This document shows positions 52,576-61,095 of a stretch of 64,000 nucleotides of DNA, piece by piece. The position numbers were made by a program, and so were the translations under genes. Each line of letters starts with the position of its first letter. Position 1 is the stretch's first letter. Origin of the DNA: Moryella indoligenes (lineage in GTDB: Bacteria > Bacillota > Clostridia > Lachnospirales > Lachnospiraceae); assembly GCF_030812885.1 (NCBI RefSeq), contig NZ_JAUSTO010000012.1, forward strand, positions 3,533-67,532, in the 5' to 3' direction. A model generated the notes under the pieces. The model made no database searches, was not told where the DNA came from, and was given only the letters and a program-made list of their open reading frames with translations.

Positions 52576-54969
52576 TCACCAGTTCCAGTCACGGGTAAAG
52601 CTCTGCGTCCACTCCGGCTGTGAAAGCTGCCCACTGTTTCGGTAGACTCCGGATGCATCCTGCTGCAGTCCCATCATAATACGCCACTCCTCGTCGGTCA
52701 GCCGCCTGTCATACGGGAATTCATAGTAGCTGTAGACACTTCCCACCGCAATGCGGAGAGAGCCGTCTATTGGTACCAGCACATAGATGCATGCGCACTC
52801 CCCGGTGCCAAGCTCCAGAACTCTGCCATAGCCGGTCGCTACATCGGTGATCAGGGCCGACGGAAAGTTCCGTGTATATAGACCTGTACCCGCTGCTTCC
52901 GCTTCTTCCTGATATACTTCTCTCCAGAAATGCTCGATCTGGCCCCCGTAGGTTCGGATCAGCTCATATTCCGCATCCGTCCGGGGTGTATCCGCAAGCT
53001 CCTTTTCCGAGATTGTCCGGAGCTGCCCGATCAGCTGTTTCAACAGGTTCAGATTGTTTTTATCACTCTCGCCGAGAATCCCATAGCGCTCCAGTCCGCT
53101 CTCCGTCGCCTCTGACAGCGTGTAAAGGCGGCCCCAGAGCTCCGGCTCCGGCTCCACATAGCCCCGGTCATCCAGGAGCGGCGGATCATCGCTTCCCATT
53201 TCCACCATCACCTGCTTTGCGTACAGCACAGTATCGTGCTTCAGCTCCGTATAGCTTCCGAGAAAGCTCTGAAGATTCTTCCTGTTCCACTCCTCGCTCT
53301 GCATGAAGAGCGGGTAGCCACCATTCTTGTTCTCCAGCAGCGGACGCAGCGTATACAGCCAGCGGCTGTACAAACTTGCGTTCCAGAAGTCATCCCCTGC
53401 CGCAGCGAGATCCCTGCGCAGCCGTTCCATATGTTCCGTGTATCCGGGGAAGCGGTCTTCCCCTGCTGCTCTCAGAATATTCAGTGCCGCATCTGAGCCA
53501 AAGGCCGCCGGAACATCAAGCCCGGAGGGCAGATCTCTCTTCTCTCCGTTTATCTCCTGCACCTCGTTATACATCAGCTTCTGAAGGATCACCTCATCTG
53601 CGGAAAAGCGCTGTCCCATAAAGCGGAAGCCACGTATCTCATTCTCCCGCGCCTCTCCGGTATTTCTATCATGCAGAGTGCGGTTGATAAGGGTGTGAAC
53701 ATTCTCCTGCGCCTCTCCGGTATTTCTCTCATCTGTAAATACGGAATTAATCTTTGGCGGCTCTGCCATCTTTGTCAGCTCGTGGAACTTGCTCCAGCCC
53801 TGCTCATTTCCGATCAGCTGAGTGAGCTCGGCCTGCTCTCCATATGCAGCTTCAATCAGCGGTTCGTACTCATAATATCCGTTGTCATCGCTGCTTCCGG
53901 CGAAGAAGCTCGTCACGGTATAAAGGCTCTCCCAGCCGGAAAGCCCGTTCTCTCTCAGGGCAAGCGTCATAAGAAGCGCGGCGCGGTCAAGCACTTCCTT
54001 GCTCTGCGCGAAGTTCAGCCTTCCATACCACATCATCGCCCGGAAATATTTCTCCAGCTGCACATCGCCCGCATAGTATCCGCGCGGCATATACTGGGAG
54101 AAATCTTCGGGGTCTCCCGTGAGGGAGGGATATATCCCGTCTGCTTCCCGCACATGATTGAGCTGTTCCTCCACCTGTTCCCGCAGCTCCGCCGGAATGT
54201 CTCCTCCCGCTTCCATCAGCTCAGAAGCTACGCCGAAGAAAAGGGTGTTCAGCTTTGCAGCTGCCTCCCACTCTGTGCCTCGCAGCGTCTCAAGCTGTGC
54301 GCCGCTCCTCTCCAGCATGTCAGCAGAAAGCCGGGTCAGTTCCGGTGCAAGGTATTCCCGCTCTGTGTTCTTCATGAGCCGCATGAAATACAGATGATAG
54401 GTATGCATCATGGAATCCACAGTGACAAAATTCGGAATATATCTGTAGCGATTCCACTCATAGACCTCAAAAAATTCGTCATAGCTGGAAGGCGCCACCA
54501 GAAAATAATTCTGTCCAAGCAGCTCACGCTGCCCTTCACTCATTTGCAGACCACTGTGGTTTGCATTTATGACGTTCGAAAAATCCGGATTCAGAGAAAC
54601 TTCCGGTACAGCCGGCCGATTCTCGCTATGCAGCAGTGTAATGCCGTCAAACAGTGTCGGTCGGCAGAGCGCCATCACCTCTGCAGCAGCCGGCTTTGCC
54701 TCTCCTGTAAACCGGCCCCCCTTCTGCTTTTCGGCCTCCTTCTGCCTCTGCTCCTCCCGGCCTGCCACCCTCTCCTCAGAGCGCATCAGCTTCCACATGG
54801 AGAAAGCGCCGCCTCCCACAAAGCCCAGCGCCAGAGAGAGCAGCAGAAACAACAGCAGCTTCATAAAAAAGGGCATTCCCCCTCTGCTGCCGCCTCCCCC
54901 AGGCGGTCTCTGAACCGTCTCCGGCGCATGCTCCGGTCTGCCTTCCATATCTCGCTTTGGACGATACAT
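52576..54969 (-). CDS. DUF3160-family membrane-anchored protein
   Basis: 797 residues. After a Pro/Gly-rich cytoplasmic tail, a single hydrophobic helix (about residues 35-55, KLLLFLLLSLALGFVGGGAF) anchors it, with the bulk outside. The region around LLGQNYFLVAPSSYDEFFEVYEWNRYRYIPNFVTVDSMMHTYHLYF is typical of DUF3160 (key part: IPNFVTVDSMMHTYHLYF). No catalytic function is established for the family as far as I know. An internal 60-bp duplication gives two NTGEA-ENE-like stretches near residues 420-445. GGAGACC precedes the ATG. It is tightly coupled to the CapA-like gene, suggesting a shared envelope role. Confidence 0.82.
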   Translation of the reverse strand: MYRPKRDMEGRPEHAPETVQRPPGGGGSRGGMPFFMKLLLFLLLSLALGFVGGGAFSMWKLMRSEERVAGREEQRQKEAEKQKGGRFTGEAKPAAAEVMALCRPTLFDGITLLHSENRPAVPEVSLNPDFSNVINANHSGLQMSEGQRELLGQNYFLVAPSSYDEFFEVYEWNRYRYIPNFVTVDSMMHTYHLYFMRLMKNTEREYLAPELTRLSADMLERSGAQLETLRGTEWEAAAKLNTLFFGVASELMEAGGDIPAELREQVEEQLNHVREADGIYPSLTGDPEDFSQYMPRGYYAGDVQLEKYFRAMMWYGRLNFAQSKEVLDRAALLMTLALRENGLSGWESLYTVTSFFAGSSDDNGYYEYEPLIEAAYGEQAELTQLIGNEQGWSKFHELTKMAEPPKINSVFTDERNTGEAQENVHTLINRTLHDRNTGEARENEIRGFRFMGQRFSADEVILQKLMYNEVQEINGEKRDLPSGLDVPAAFGSDAALNILRAAGEDRFPGYTEHMERLRRDLAAAGDDFWNASLYSRWLYTLRPLLENKNGGYPLFMQSEEWNRKNLQSFLGSYTELKHDTVLYAKQVMVEMGSDDPPLLDDRGYVEPEPELWGRLYTLSEATESGLERYGILGESDKNNLNLLKQLIGQLRTISEKELADTPRTDAEYELIRTYGGQIEHFWREVYQEEAEAAGTGLYTRNFPSALITDVATGYGRVLELGTGECACIYVLVPIDGSLRIAVGSVYSYYEFPYDRRLTDEEWRIMMGLQQDASGVYRNSGQLSQPEWTQSFTRDWNW

Positions 54970-55092
54970 AGCTGGTCTCCTCTCGCATAATAATATATTG
55001 CATCAGCTTACTAATACGAGTGTATCATCGCCTCGCGCCGGTGTAAATCCTCTGTGCAGCGGATTGATTCGGAATGAAGCGGGTGTACCATT

Positions 55093-55138
55093 AAAAGGGC
55101 AGCGGGCGGATGGTTTCCCATCGGCCCGCTGCCCTTTT
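55093..55138 (-). terminator. Terminator downstream of hypD
   Basis: 15-bp perfect stem AAAAGGGCAGCGGGC (55093-55107) with GCCCGCTGCCCTTTT (55124-55138), plus a few inner pairs. On the minus strand it ends in TTTT, suiting termination of the hypE-hypD transcript about 95 bp after the hypD stop. The remainder of the 54970-55231 gap shows no gene; the DUF3160 promoter must lie here. Confidence 0.8.
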
Positions 55139-55231
55139 GTCATAAGAAAGAATGCGCAGCGACCCTTCTTCCGTGCTTCCAGTGCAGATCGCGATGCACC
55201 GCCTTCACGGCCTCAGTGCCCCACTCCGGCA

Positions 55232-57667
55232 TCAGCCGAAGTCCTGCTCCGTTCTCTCGATGATCTCGTTCTGGAGCTTCTCATCCAGATTGTTAAAGTA
55301 ATCGCTGTAGCCCGCGACACGGACGATAAGGTCCTTGTACTCCTCCGGATTCTTCTGTGCCTCGATCAGGGTCTCGCGGCTGATGACATTGAACTGCACA
55401 TGATGTCCCCACATCTCAAAGTAGGAGCGCACCAGCGCCGCCAGATTGTCGATGCCCTTCTGCCCCGCCAGCGCCGCCGGTGTGAACTTCTGGTTCAGAA
55501 GGCAGCCGCCGGTGTGGCGCTGATCCATCTTCGCGCAGGAGGTCACGACAGAGGTCGGCCCGTTGGTGTCGCCGCCCTTGGTCGGGGAGATACCGTCCGC
55601 CAGCGGCTTGTGCGCGTGGCGTCCGCCCGCATCTGCAATCATCACATCACCGAAGTACACATGGCAGGTGGTCGGCAGCATATCAACGTAGTAGGTTCCG
55701 CCGTTCACGGTCGGTCTTCCGCTGATGTAATCCTTGTACTCGTTGAAGGCCTCGATCATCACCTGATCCGCGTACTCATCGTCATTTCCGTACTTCGGCG
55801 TCCTGTTGCAGACATAGTTGTAGATCTCCGGGTGTCCCTCGTAGTCATCGCCCATCGCCTTCACAAGCTCCGGAAGGCTGAAGCGCTTCTTGTCGAAGAC
55901 ATTGTACTTGATGGAGACCAGCGCATCCGTGACATCGCTGATGCCGACGCCCTGGATGAAGCGCGTGCTGTATCTCGGGCCGCCTGCGTTGTAGTCCTTG
56001 CCCTTTGCGATGCAGTCGTCCGTGCAGATAGAGAGGAAGGGAGCCGGCATCATCTCCGCAAAAATGCGCTCTATCACCTGATTCCCGCGAAGCTTCACAT
56101 CAATGCAGTGCTCCAGCTGCGCCTTAAAGGCCTGCCACACATCGTCGTAGGACTTCATATCCTCCACCGCACCGGTCTTCGGGCCGAGCTGCTGCTTCGA
56201 AACCGGATCGTAGCCGTTGTGCAGAGCGAGCTCCAGGCACTTCGGAATATTCAGATATCCTGTGAGGATATAGTCCTCAGTGCCCCATGCACCGGTCTCT
56301 GTGCAGCCGGAGCAGCCGGAATTTCTCGCATCAACCAGAGATTTGCCCTCGTTTAAGAGCTCCTCGATCATCTCGTCCGTGTTGTAGAACGCCGGCTGTC
56401 CCCAGCCCTGACGCGCGATCTCGCAGGCCCGCTTCAGGAACGCATCCGGAGTCTTCTTGGAGATCTGTACATTGGAGTTCGGCTGATTCTGACGCATATC
56501 CTCCATGCAGTCGAGAATCAGGTAGCTGACCTTATTGACGCCGTCCTCTCCGGACTCCTTCACGCCGCCGGTGTTAATATTGGCAAAATCGACATAAGTT
56601 CCGGACTCCTTCAGCGTGACGCCCACCTTGACCGGAGCCGGAGAGTTGAAGAGCTTCACCCACAGGCACTCCAGAAGCTCGAGCGCCAACGTATCATCCA
56701 GTCTGCCCGCCGCGGTATCCTTCTCATAGAAGGGATTCAAATGCTGATCCAGACGCCCCGGTGTGAACGCATCCCAGGGGTTCAGCTCCAGCGTGACACC
56801 GAGATGCGTGAACCAGTACATCTGCAGCGCCTGCCAGTAGGTCTCCGGCTTGTGCTCCGGAACAACCGCACAGTTCTCTGCAATTGTGAGCAGCTCCTGC
56901 TTTCTCACCGGATCCTTGCACTCCGCCGCCTTCTCCAGCGCGAGCTCGCGGTATCTCCTGCCGAGAATGATCACAGCGTCACAGCAGATATCCATGGCCT
57001 TCAGCTCCTGAAGCTTGTCATAGGCCTCAGGATCACTGAGGAAATCCAGCTCATCTATGGTCTTTGCAATCTTCTTCTTATAGTCCCCGTAGCCATAGAT
57101 ATAGAAGTTCTTGCCGCCTGCCGTGTGGCCGGGGCCTCTCTGCTCCATGAACTCTGTGAACATACCCGCGCCGTAGTAGCTTCTCCACTCCTCGGTCATG
57201 GCATCCATGAGACGATCCCTCGTCGCTCTGCCCTTCCAGTAGGGGATGATGATCTCCTCCTGCTGACGGATCTGCTCCTCTGTAACCGCAAAATTCACGA
57301 GCTCACGGTCATTCATGATCTTCATATCCTCGACGGAGTGACAGATGATCTCCGGGAAGGTCGGGGAGCACTGCGGCATCGGCCCCTTCTCTCCGACAAT
57401 CAGCTCATCGTCACCGAGATAGAGCGTCTTTTTGCTGAAGTACTCCTTCAGCACCATGGCGCGCAGCACCGGCGTGGAGACCTTGCCCTCGTACTGCTTG
57501 TAGACCTCAGTCTCGATCAGCGCTCTCTCAAGATCCAGATGCGGCTGGGTCTCATGGCTGATCTTTCTCAGTCTTTTGAGACGGGGTGTGCAGCCGCGAT
57601 CCTTGTCCTTTGCAAGCTCCTCGGGGGTTGTGATGTTGAACGACAAATCAATTGTATTCTCTGCCAT
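55232..57667 (-). CDS. hypD: Glycyl radical enzyme, probable trans-4-hydroxy-L-proline dehydratase
   Basis: 811 residues, normal for glycyl-radical dehydratases. The radical-bearing Gly786 lies in RVAGYSDYF near the C terminus. The catalytic thiyl Cys455 and general base Glu457 are in SGCTETGAWGTEDYILTGYLN. A single Cys followed by x-Glu separates it from pyruvate formate-lyase (Cys-Cys), and GC-x-ETG rather than GCVEP points to hydroxyproline dehydratase rather than glycerol, propanediol or choline enzymes. It would convert hydroxyproline to 1-pyrroline-5-carboxylate (P5C) under strictly anoxic conditions. The activase gene ends 4 bp upstream. A P5C dehydrogenase gene about 3.4 kb away supports the assignment. 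An extra Cys452 beside the active site is notable. Confidence 0.82.
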   Translation of the reverse strand: MAENTIDLSFNITTPEELAKDKDRGCTPRLKRLRKISHETQPHLDLERALIETEVYKQYEGKVSTPVLRAMVLKEYFSKKTLYLGDDELIVGEKGPMPQCSPTFPEIICHSVEDMKIMNDRELVNFAVTEEQIRQQEEIIIPYWKGRATRDRLMDAMTEEWRSYYGAGMFTEFMEQRGPGHTAGGKNFYIYGYGDYKKKIAKTIDELDFLSDPEAYDKLQELKAMDICCDAVIILGRRYRELALEKAAECKDPVRKQELLTIAENCAVVPEHKPETYWQALQMYWFTHLGVTLELNPWDAFTPGRLDQHLNPFYEKDTAAGRLDDTLALELLECLWVKLFNSPAPVKVGVTLKESGTYVDFANINTGGVKESGEDGVNKVSYLILDCMEDMRQNQPNSNVQISKKTPDAFLKRACEIARQGWGQPAFYNTDEMIEELLNEGKSLVDARNSGCSGCTETGAWGTEDYILTGYLNIPKCLELALHNGYDPVSKQQLGPKTGAVEDMKSYDDVWQAFKAQLEHCIDVKLRGNQVIERIFAEMMPAPFLSICTDDCIAKGKDYNAGGPRYSTRFIQGVGISDVTDALVSIKYNVFDKKRFSLPELVKAMGDDYEGHPEIYNYVCNRTPKYGNDDEYADQVMIEAFNEYKDYISGRPTVNGGTYYVDMLPTTCHVYFGDVMIADAGGRHAHKPLADGISPTKGGDTNGPTSVVTSCAKMDQRHTGGCLLNQKFTPAALAGQKGIDNLAALVRSYFEMWGHHVQFNVISRETLIEAQKNPEEYKDLIVRVAGYSDYFNNLDEKLQNEIIERTEQDFG

Positions 57668-57671
57668 TGCT

Positions 57672-58592
57672 TTATCCTCCTATCGCTATTCGCTCATAAC
57701 CTGCCTTTTCAAACAGGTCCTTAAAGTGTTCCATTTCCTCCGATGTCGGCGCCCACATGAGCTCCTCATCATAGCTGCGATCCAGATTTGCGTACTTTCC
57801 CTTTCCGAAATCATGGTAGGGCAGAAGGCTGATCTCCTGCACGCGTATCCGGTTCTGCTTCAGAAAATCAATCAGCGCATTCATAAAGCTGTCGTCCGCG
57901 TTGACGCCTCCCACCGTGGGTATGCGGATATAAATTCCGGCTCCGTCGTCGCTTAAGCGCTTCAGATTCTCAAGAATCAGCGCATTGTCCACGCCGGTAA
58001 AGCGTCTGTGCACCTCCGGATCCATGGCCTTGATATCATAGAGGAAAATGTCGGTGTAGGGCAGCACGCGCTTCAGATTCTCATAGGGACAGCAGCCGCT
58101 GGTGTCGATATACACCCGTATGCCCTGCTCATGCAGCCGCCTGCACAGCTCCTCCACATAATCCATGTCCTGGGCCATAACCTCTCCGCCGGAGAGCGTC
58201 ACGCCGCCGCCGGACTGATCGTAAAAGAGCTTGTCCCGGGCAGCCTTTTTCACCAGCTCATCCATGCTGTAGCTCCCGCCGCAGACCTCACGTGCCGAGG
58301 CGAGACATACCTCCTCACAGGCACCGCAGGTCTCACAGGCAGTGCGGTCGAAGCGAAGCTCCGGCCCGGAGGTATCCAGCACATTACAGTGCCTCGGACA
58401 TGCCGGGACACAGCGCCCGCAGGCCGTACATTTGTCGTGATGAAACACCAGCTCTTTTTTGTACCGCTGACTCTCCGGATTGTGGCACCAGAGACAGCGC
58501 AGCGGACATCCCTTAAAAAACACCGTCGTTCGTATCCCATCGCCGTCATGCACTGAGAATTTCTGAATATTAAAGATAATCGGTTCAGCCAA
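57672..58592 (-). CDS. hypE: Glycyl-radical enzyme activating enzyme (radical SAM)
   Basis: 306 residues. The radical-SAM cluster Cys29, Cys33 and Cys36 lie in GCPLRCLWCHNPE, and two ferredoxin-like motifs follow (CTACGRCVPACPRHC and CETCGACEEVC), the three-cluster plan of activases for glycyl-radical dehydratases. It uses S-adenosylmethionine to place the radical on the partner enzyme, here surely HypD. The start is TTG at 58592, 2-3 nt after GGAAGG; no in-frame ATG upstream is better. It is the first gene of the pair and has a palindromic promoter. Confidence 0.9.
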   Translation of the reverse strand: MAEPIIFNIQKFSVHDGDGIRTTVFFKGCPLRCLWCHNPESQRYKKELVFHHDKCTACGRCVPACPRHCNVLDTSGPELRFDRTACETCGACEEVCLASAREVCGGSYSMDELVKKAARDKLFYDQSGGGVTLSGGEVMAQDMDYVEELCRRLHEQGIRVYIDTSGCCPYENLKRVLPYTDIFLYDIKAMDPEVHRRFTGVDNALILENLKRLSDDGAGIYIRIPTVGGVNADDSFMNALIDFLKQNRIRVQEISLLPYHDFGKGKYANLDRSYDEELMWAPTSEEMEHFKDLFEKAGYERIAIGG

Positions 58593-58668
58593 GACCTTCC
58601 GCCTCCCTCTTCGGCCAGAGCTGCAGATCTCCTAAACACTCCGCGACAGGACTCCGCCGGAAGCACAA

Positions 58669-58697
58669 ACTAGACTGCGTTCTAGTCTTTAGTTCAA
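58669..58697 (-). promoter_or_regulatory. hypE-hypD promoter with palindromic operator
   Basis: Minus strand TTGAAC (58697-58692), 17-nt spacer, TCTAGT (58674-58669). A nested palindrome, ACTAGA-N6-TCTAGT (58669-58686) with AGACT/AGTCT (58672-58688), covers the -10 and spacer, where a repressor would block initiation. No dedicated regulator gene is adjacent. Confidence 0.5.
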
Positions 58698-58971
58698 TAT
58701 TACATCACAGCGCATGAAAATACAATCCGACAGGAGTAAATTATTTGTGAATTTTTCTCCTCACTGCTACGCTAAAGTCCCTCTCCCGTACAGCGTCTCC
58801 GCGGCGCTATCCGTCTGATCCGATAAGACCTGTGCTCTCAGGTATGCACAGTGCCTCTGCAGCATGTTCTCTGAATATCCTGCCCTGTCGGAACGTGAAT
58901 CGCGCATCACGCGTAAAAATGCCTCAGCTGCGGAGTATTTCATGTCCATCCTGTGTGAGCGTATACGCACC

Positions 58972-59000
58972 GGAGCGCCGCCGGACTCCGGCGGCGCTCC
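58972..59000 (-). terminator. Hairpin after the Na+:amino-acid symporter gene
   Basis: GGAGCGCCGCCGG and CCGGCGGCGCTCC pair over 13 bp with a 3-nt loop, 38 bp after the symporter stop. No T-run follows on the minus strand, so it may be a weak terminator or an mRNA-stabilising hairpin. The 58593-59038 gap otherwise holds the hypE promoter; I see no gene in it. Confidence 0.5.
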
Positions 59001-59038
59001 CTTTCTCTTATATCAGCCGATGTACCGCAGCGGGAGCA

Positions 59039-60550
59039 TCACTTGGACTCCGCTTCGATATATTTCTTATTGACATCCATCCACATCTCTCTGTCGATGC
59101 CCTTCCAGTCAAACTTCCGCGGATCCCAGAACGGATCCTTCTTCGCTGCCATCTGCTCCTCGTAATCCTTGTATGCCGCAAAGCACTTCGGGGACAGGAG
59201 CAGAACTACAAGCATATTGACCCAGGTTGTGAAACCGAGCGCCAGATCGGAAAGGTTCCATGCAAGGCTGTTCTCAATATTTCCCCAGATGAAGATCAGG
59301 ATCGGCATGCCGATTCTGAGCACCCATGTCGCCGTTCTGCGAACCGCCTCCCTGCCATCTCCCTGGAAGAGATAGATCATTCCGGTCTCCGCCTCATAGT
59401 AATAGCTGATCAGGCAGGTGAAGGAGAAGAGCGCCAGCATTACCGCAATAAAGAGCGGAGCTGCGGAACCCATAACTGTCGAGACTGCAATCTGCACAAA
59501 CTTGACACCGCTGTAATTTTCTGCCGCAAGTGTAACCAGCTGCTCGTGGAGTGCCGGGAAGCGCTCGCCGCCGATGAAGCCAAACTGCGTGTTGTAGCAG
59601 CCGGTCAGGATCATCATGATACCGGAAGCCGTACATACAATAACCGTGTCGAGCCATACGCCCGCCGCATTTGCCATACCCTGCTTGACCGGATGGCTCG
59701 TCTCCGCTGCCGCAGCTGTCGGAGAAGCCTCACCCATGCCGGAGGCAGAGGAGAAAGTTCCGCGCTTGACACCCTGCTGGATTGCAATTCCGAGTCCGCC
59801 GCCCATCAGCGCCTGCTTGCTGAATGCGCACTGAAGAATCAGGGAGATCGCCGCCGGAATACGGGTGATGTTCATTACGAGGATGATGATTGTGCAGGCC
59901 AGATAGATCACAGTCATGAACGGCACGATAGTCGCCGCAACCTGGCTGATTCTCTTGACGCCGCCGATCACGACCACTGCCATAACCAACGCGATCACTG
60001 CCGCAGAGACAACCATCGGAATGTGGAGCGCGTTCTCAAAGCCGTCGCAGATCGTGTAGGTAGCCGCCGCCGGCATGAATGCCCCAGTGCCGATCATGAT
60101 GACTGCCGCCATAAATGCGCCGTAGGCCTTCCAGCCGAGTCCCCGCTCGGCAGCATAGGTGCCGCCGCCGCGGTACTGACCGTCAATTCTGGTCTTGAAG
60201 ATAACCGCTTCTGTACACTCTGCAAAGCACACCGCGGAGTTCGTCATGCCCGCGAGCACCATCCAGAACAGTGCGCCGGGACCGCCCTTGTAGAGCGCCA
60301 CCGCGACGCCGGCCACGTTTCCGGTTCCGATACGCATGGCCATCGTCGTACAGAAGGAGGCAAAGGAAGAGATGCCGCTGTCAGAGTCCTGCTTGTCAAT
60401 GATTCTGCTCCACATATCCTTGAAATGCCTGAACTGGAAGAAACCCATGCCGATGCTCAGGTAGAGTCCTGAGCCGACGATCAGAACCAGCATTCCAACG
60501 CCCCAGATAGGGCCATTTGCCCAGTCAACGAATTTGCTAATAGCTTCCAT
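59039..60550 (-). CDS. Sodium:amino-acid symporter (AGCS family)
   Basis: 503 residues with about eleven hydrophobic segments. AGCS hallmarks are the early GSGLYLSIGMGFFQFRHF, then GTGNVAGVAVALYKGGPGALFWM and the cytoplasmic loop ECTEAVIFKTRIDGQYRGG. The family imports alanine, glycine or related small amino acids with Na+; proline or hydroxyproline are conceivable from the context between hypDE and P5C dehydrogenase genes, but that is inference. Its promoter is strong and carries palindromes. Near-consensus GGAGG precedes the ATG. Confidence 0.9.
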   Translation of the reverse strand: MEAISKFVDWANGPIWGVGMLVLIVGSGLYLSIGMGFFQFRHFKDMWSRIIDKQDSDSGISSFASFCTTMAMRIGTGNVAGVAVALYKGGPGALFWMVLAGMTNSAVCFAECTEAVIFKTRIDGQYRGGGTYAAERGLGWKAYGAFMAAVIMIGTGAFMPAAATYTICDGFENALHIPMVVSAAVIALVMAVVVIGGVKRISQVAATIVPFMTVIYLACTIIILVMNITRIPAAISLILQCAFSKQALMGGGLGIAIQQGVKRGTFSSASGMGEASPTAAAAETSHPVKQGMANAAGVWLDTVIVCTASGIMMILTGCYNTQFGFIGGERFPALHEQLVTLAAENYSGVKFVQIAVSTVMGSAAPLFIAVMLALFSFTCLISYYYEAETGMIYLFQGDGREAVRRTATWVLRIGMPILIFIWGNIENSLAWNLSDLALGFTTWVNMLVVLLLSPKCFAAYKDYEEQMAAKKDPFWDPRKFDWKGIDREMWMDVNKKYIEAESK

Positions 60551-60618
60551 ACATTTCCTCCTTGTAACCCATATCTTGCTTTCTTACGGTATCAGGCTGA
60601 AGAGAATCGTATAACGTT

Positions 60619-60673
60619 GTACTCAGGTTCGAACTTGAGTTCATTATAACAAAGTGTATATTATTGTCAATAA
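60619..60673 (-). promoter_or_regulatory. Symporter promoter with two palindromes
   Basis: TTGACA (60670-60665) and TATAAT (60646-60641) on the minus strand with roughly consensus spacing. TTATTG-T-CAATAA (60661-60673) overlaps the -35. Directly after the -10 is ACTCAGGTTC/GAACTTGAGT (60619-60638), a 20-bp palindrome with one mismatched pair. The two sites suggest regulated transport. The rest of the AT-rich 60551-61095 gap holds the opposing P5C dehydrogenase promoter and no gene. Confidence 0.6.
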
Positions 60674-60993
60674 TGCAATAAGATTTTATAAAAAAGCGCT
60701 AAACTTAGGGTTATGTTTCCCAAACTATATTTCATGCAAATATAATTCATTCACTTCAGTGGCAATATAACTCCTGTTTTCCCATATTTTTTATATTGAT
60801 TCAACAAAATCAAGCGATATATTGCCTCAGATGAAGCTCTGTCTACATCATTATTTCCTCTTCTCACATTTCCCGATATGTATTCCCAGTTCTATTTTTG
60901 CATATTTATTCATATTATATTCACTCCAAACCTCCTCTTTTTACAAAAAATTCCCCCATAAAATATTTTTAATAATTTTATACCATTATGAAA

Positions 60994-61021
60994 TTTACAA
61001 ATTTTAAAATTGTGATATAGT
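60994..61021 (+). promoter_or_regulatory. Putative P5C dehydrogenase promoter
   Basis: TTTACA (60994-60999), 16-nt spacer, TATAGT (61016-61021), each one mismatch from consensus. The leader to the ATG at 61096 is about 70 nt and ends in GAAAGGAG. Confidence 0.55.
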
Positions 61022-61095
61022 GTTATTATATTAGCAGCATGAAATTGTTCCATATTTTACTCGCGTAATTTCACCAGTATGAAAGGAGAATCATC

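Noticed and set aside
60822..61007. Small Phe/Tyr-rich frame in the AT-rich gap before the P5C dehydrogenase gene
   Set aside because: Typical translation of AT-rich intergenic DNA, overlapping the promoter, without a ribosome site.
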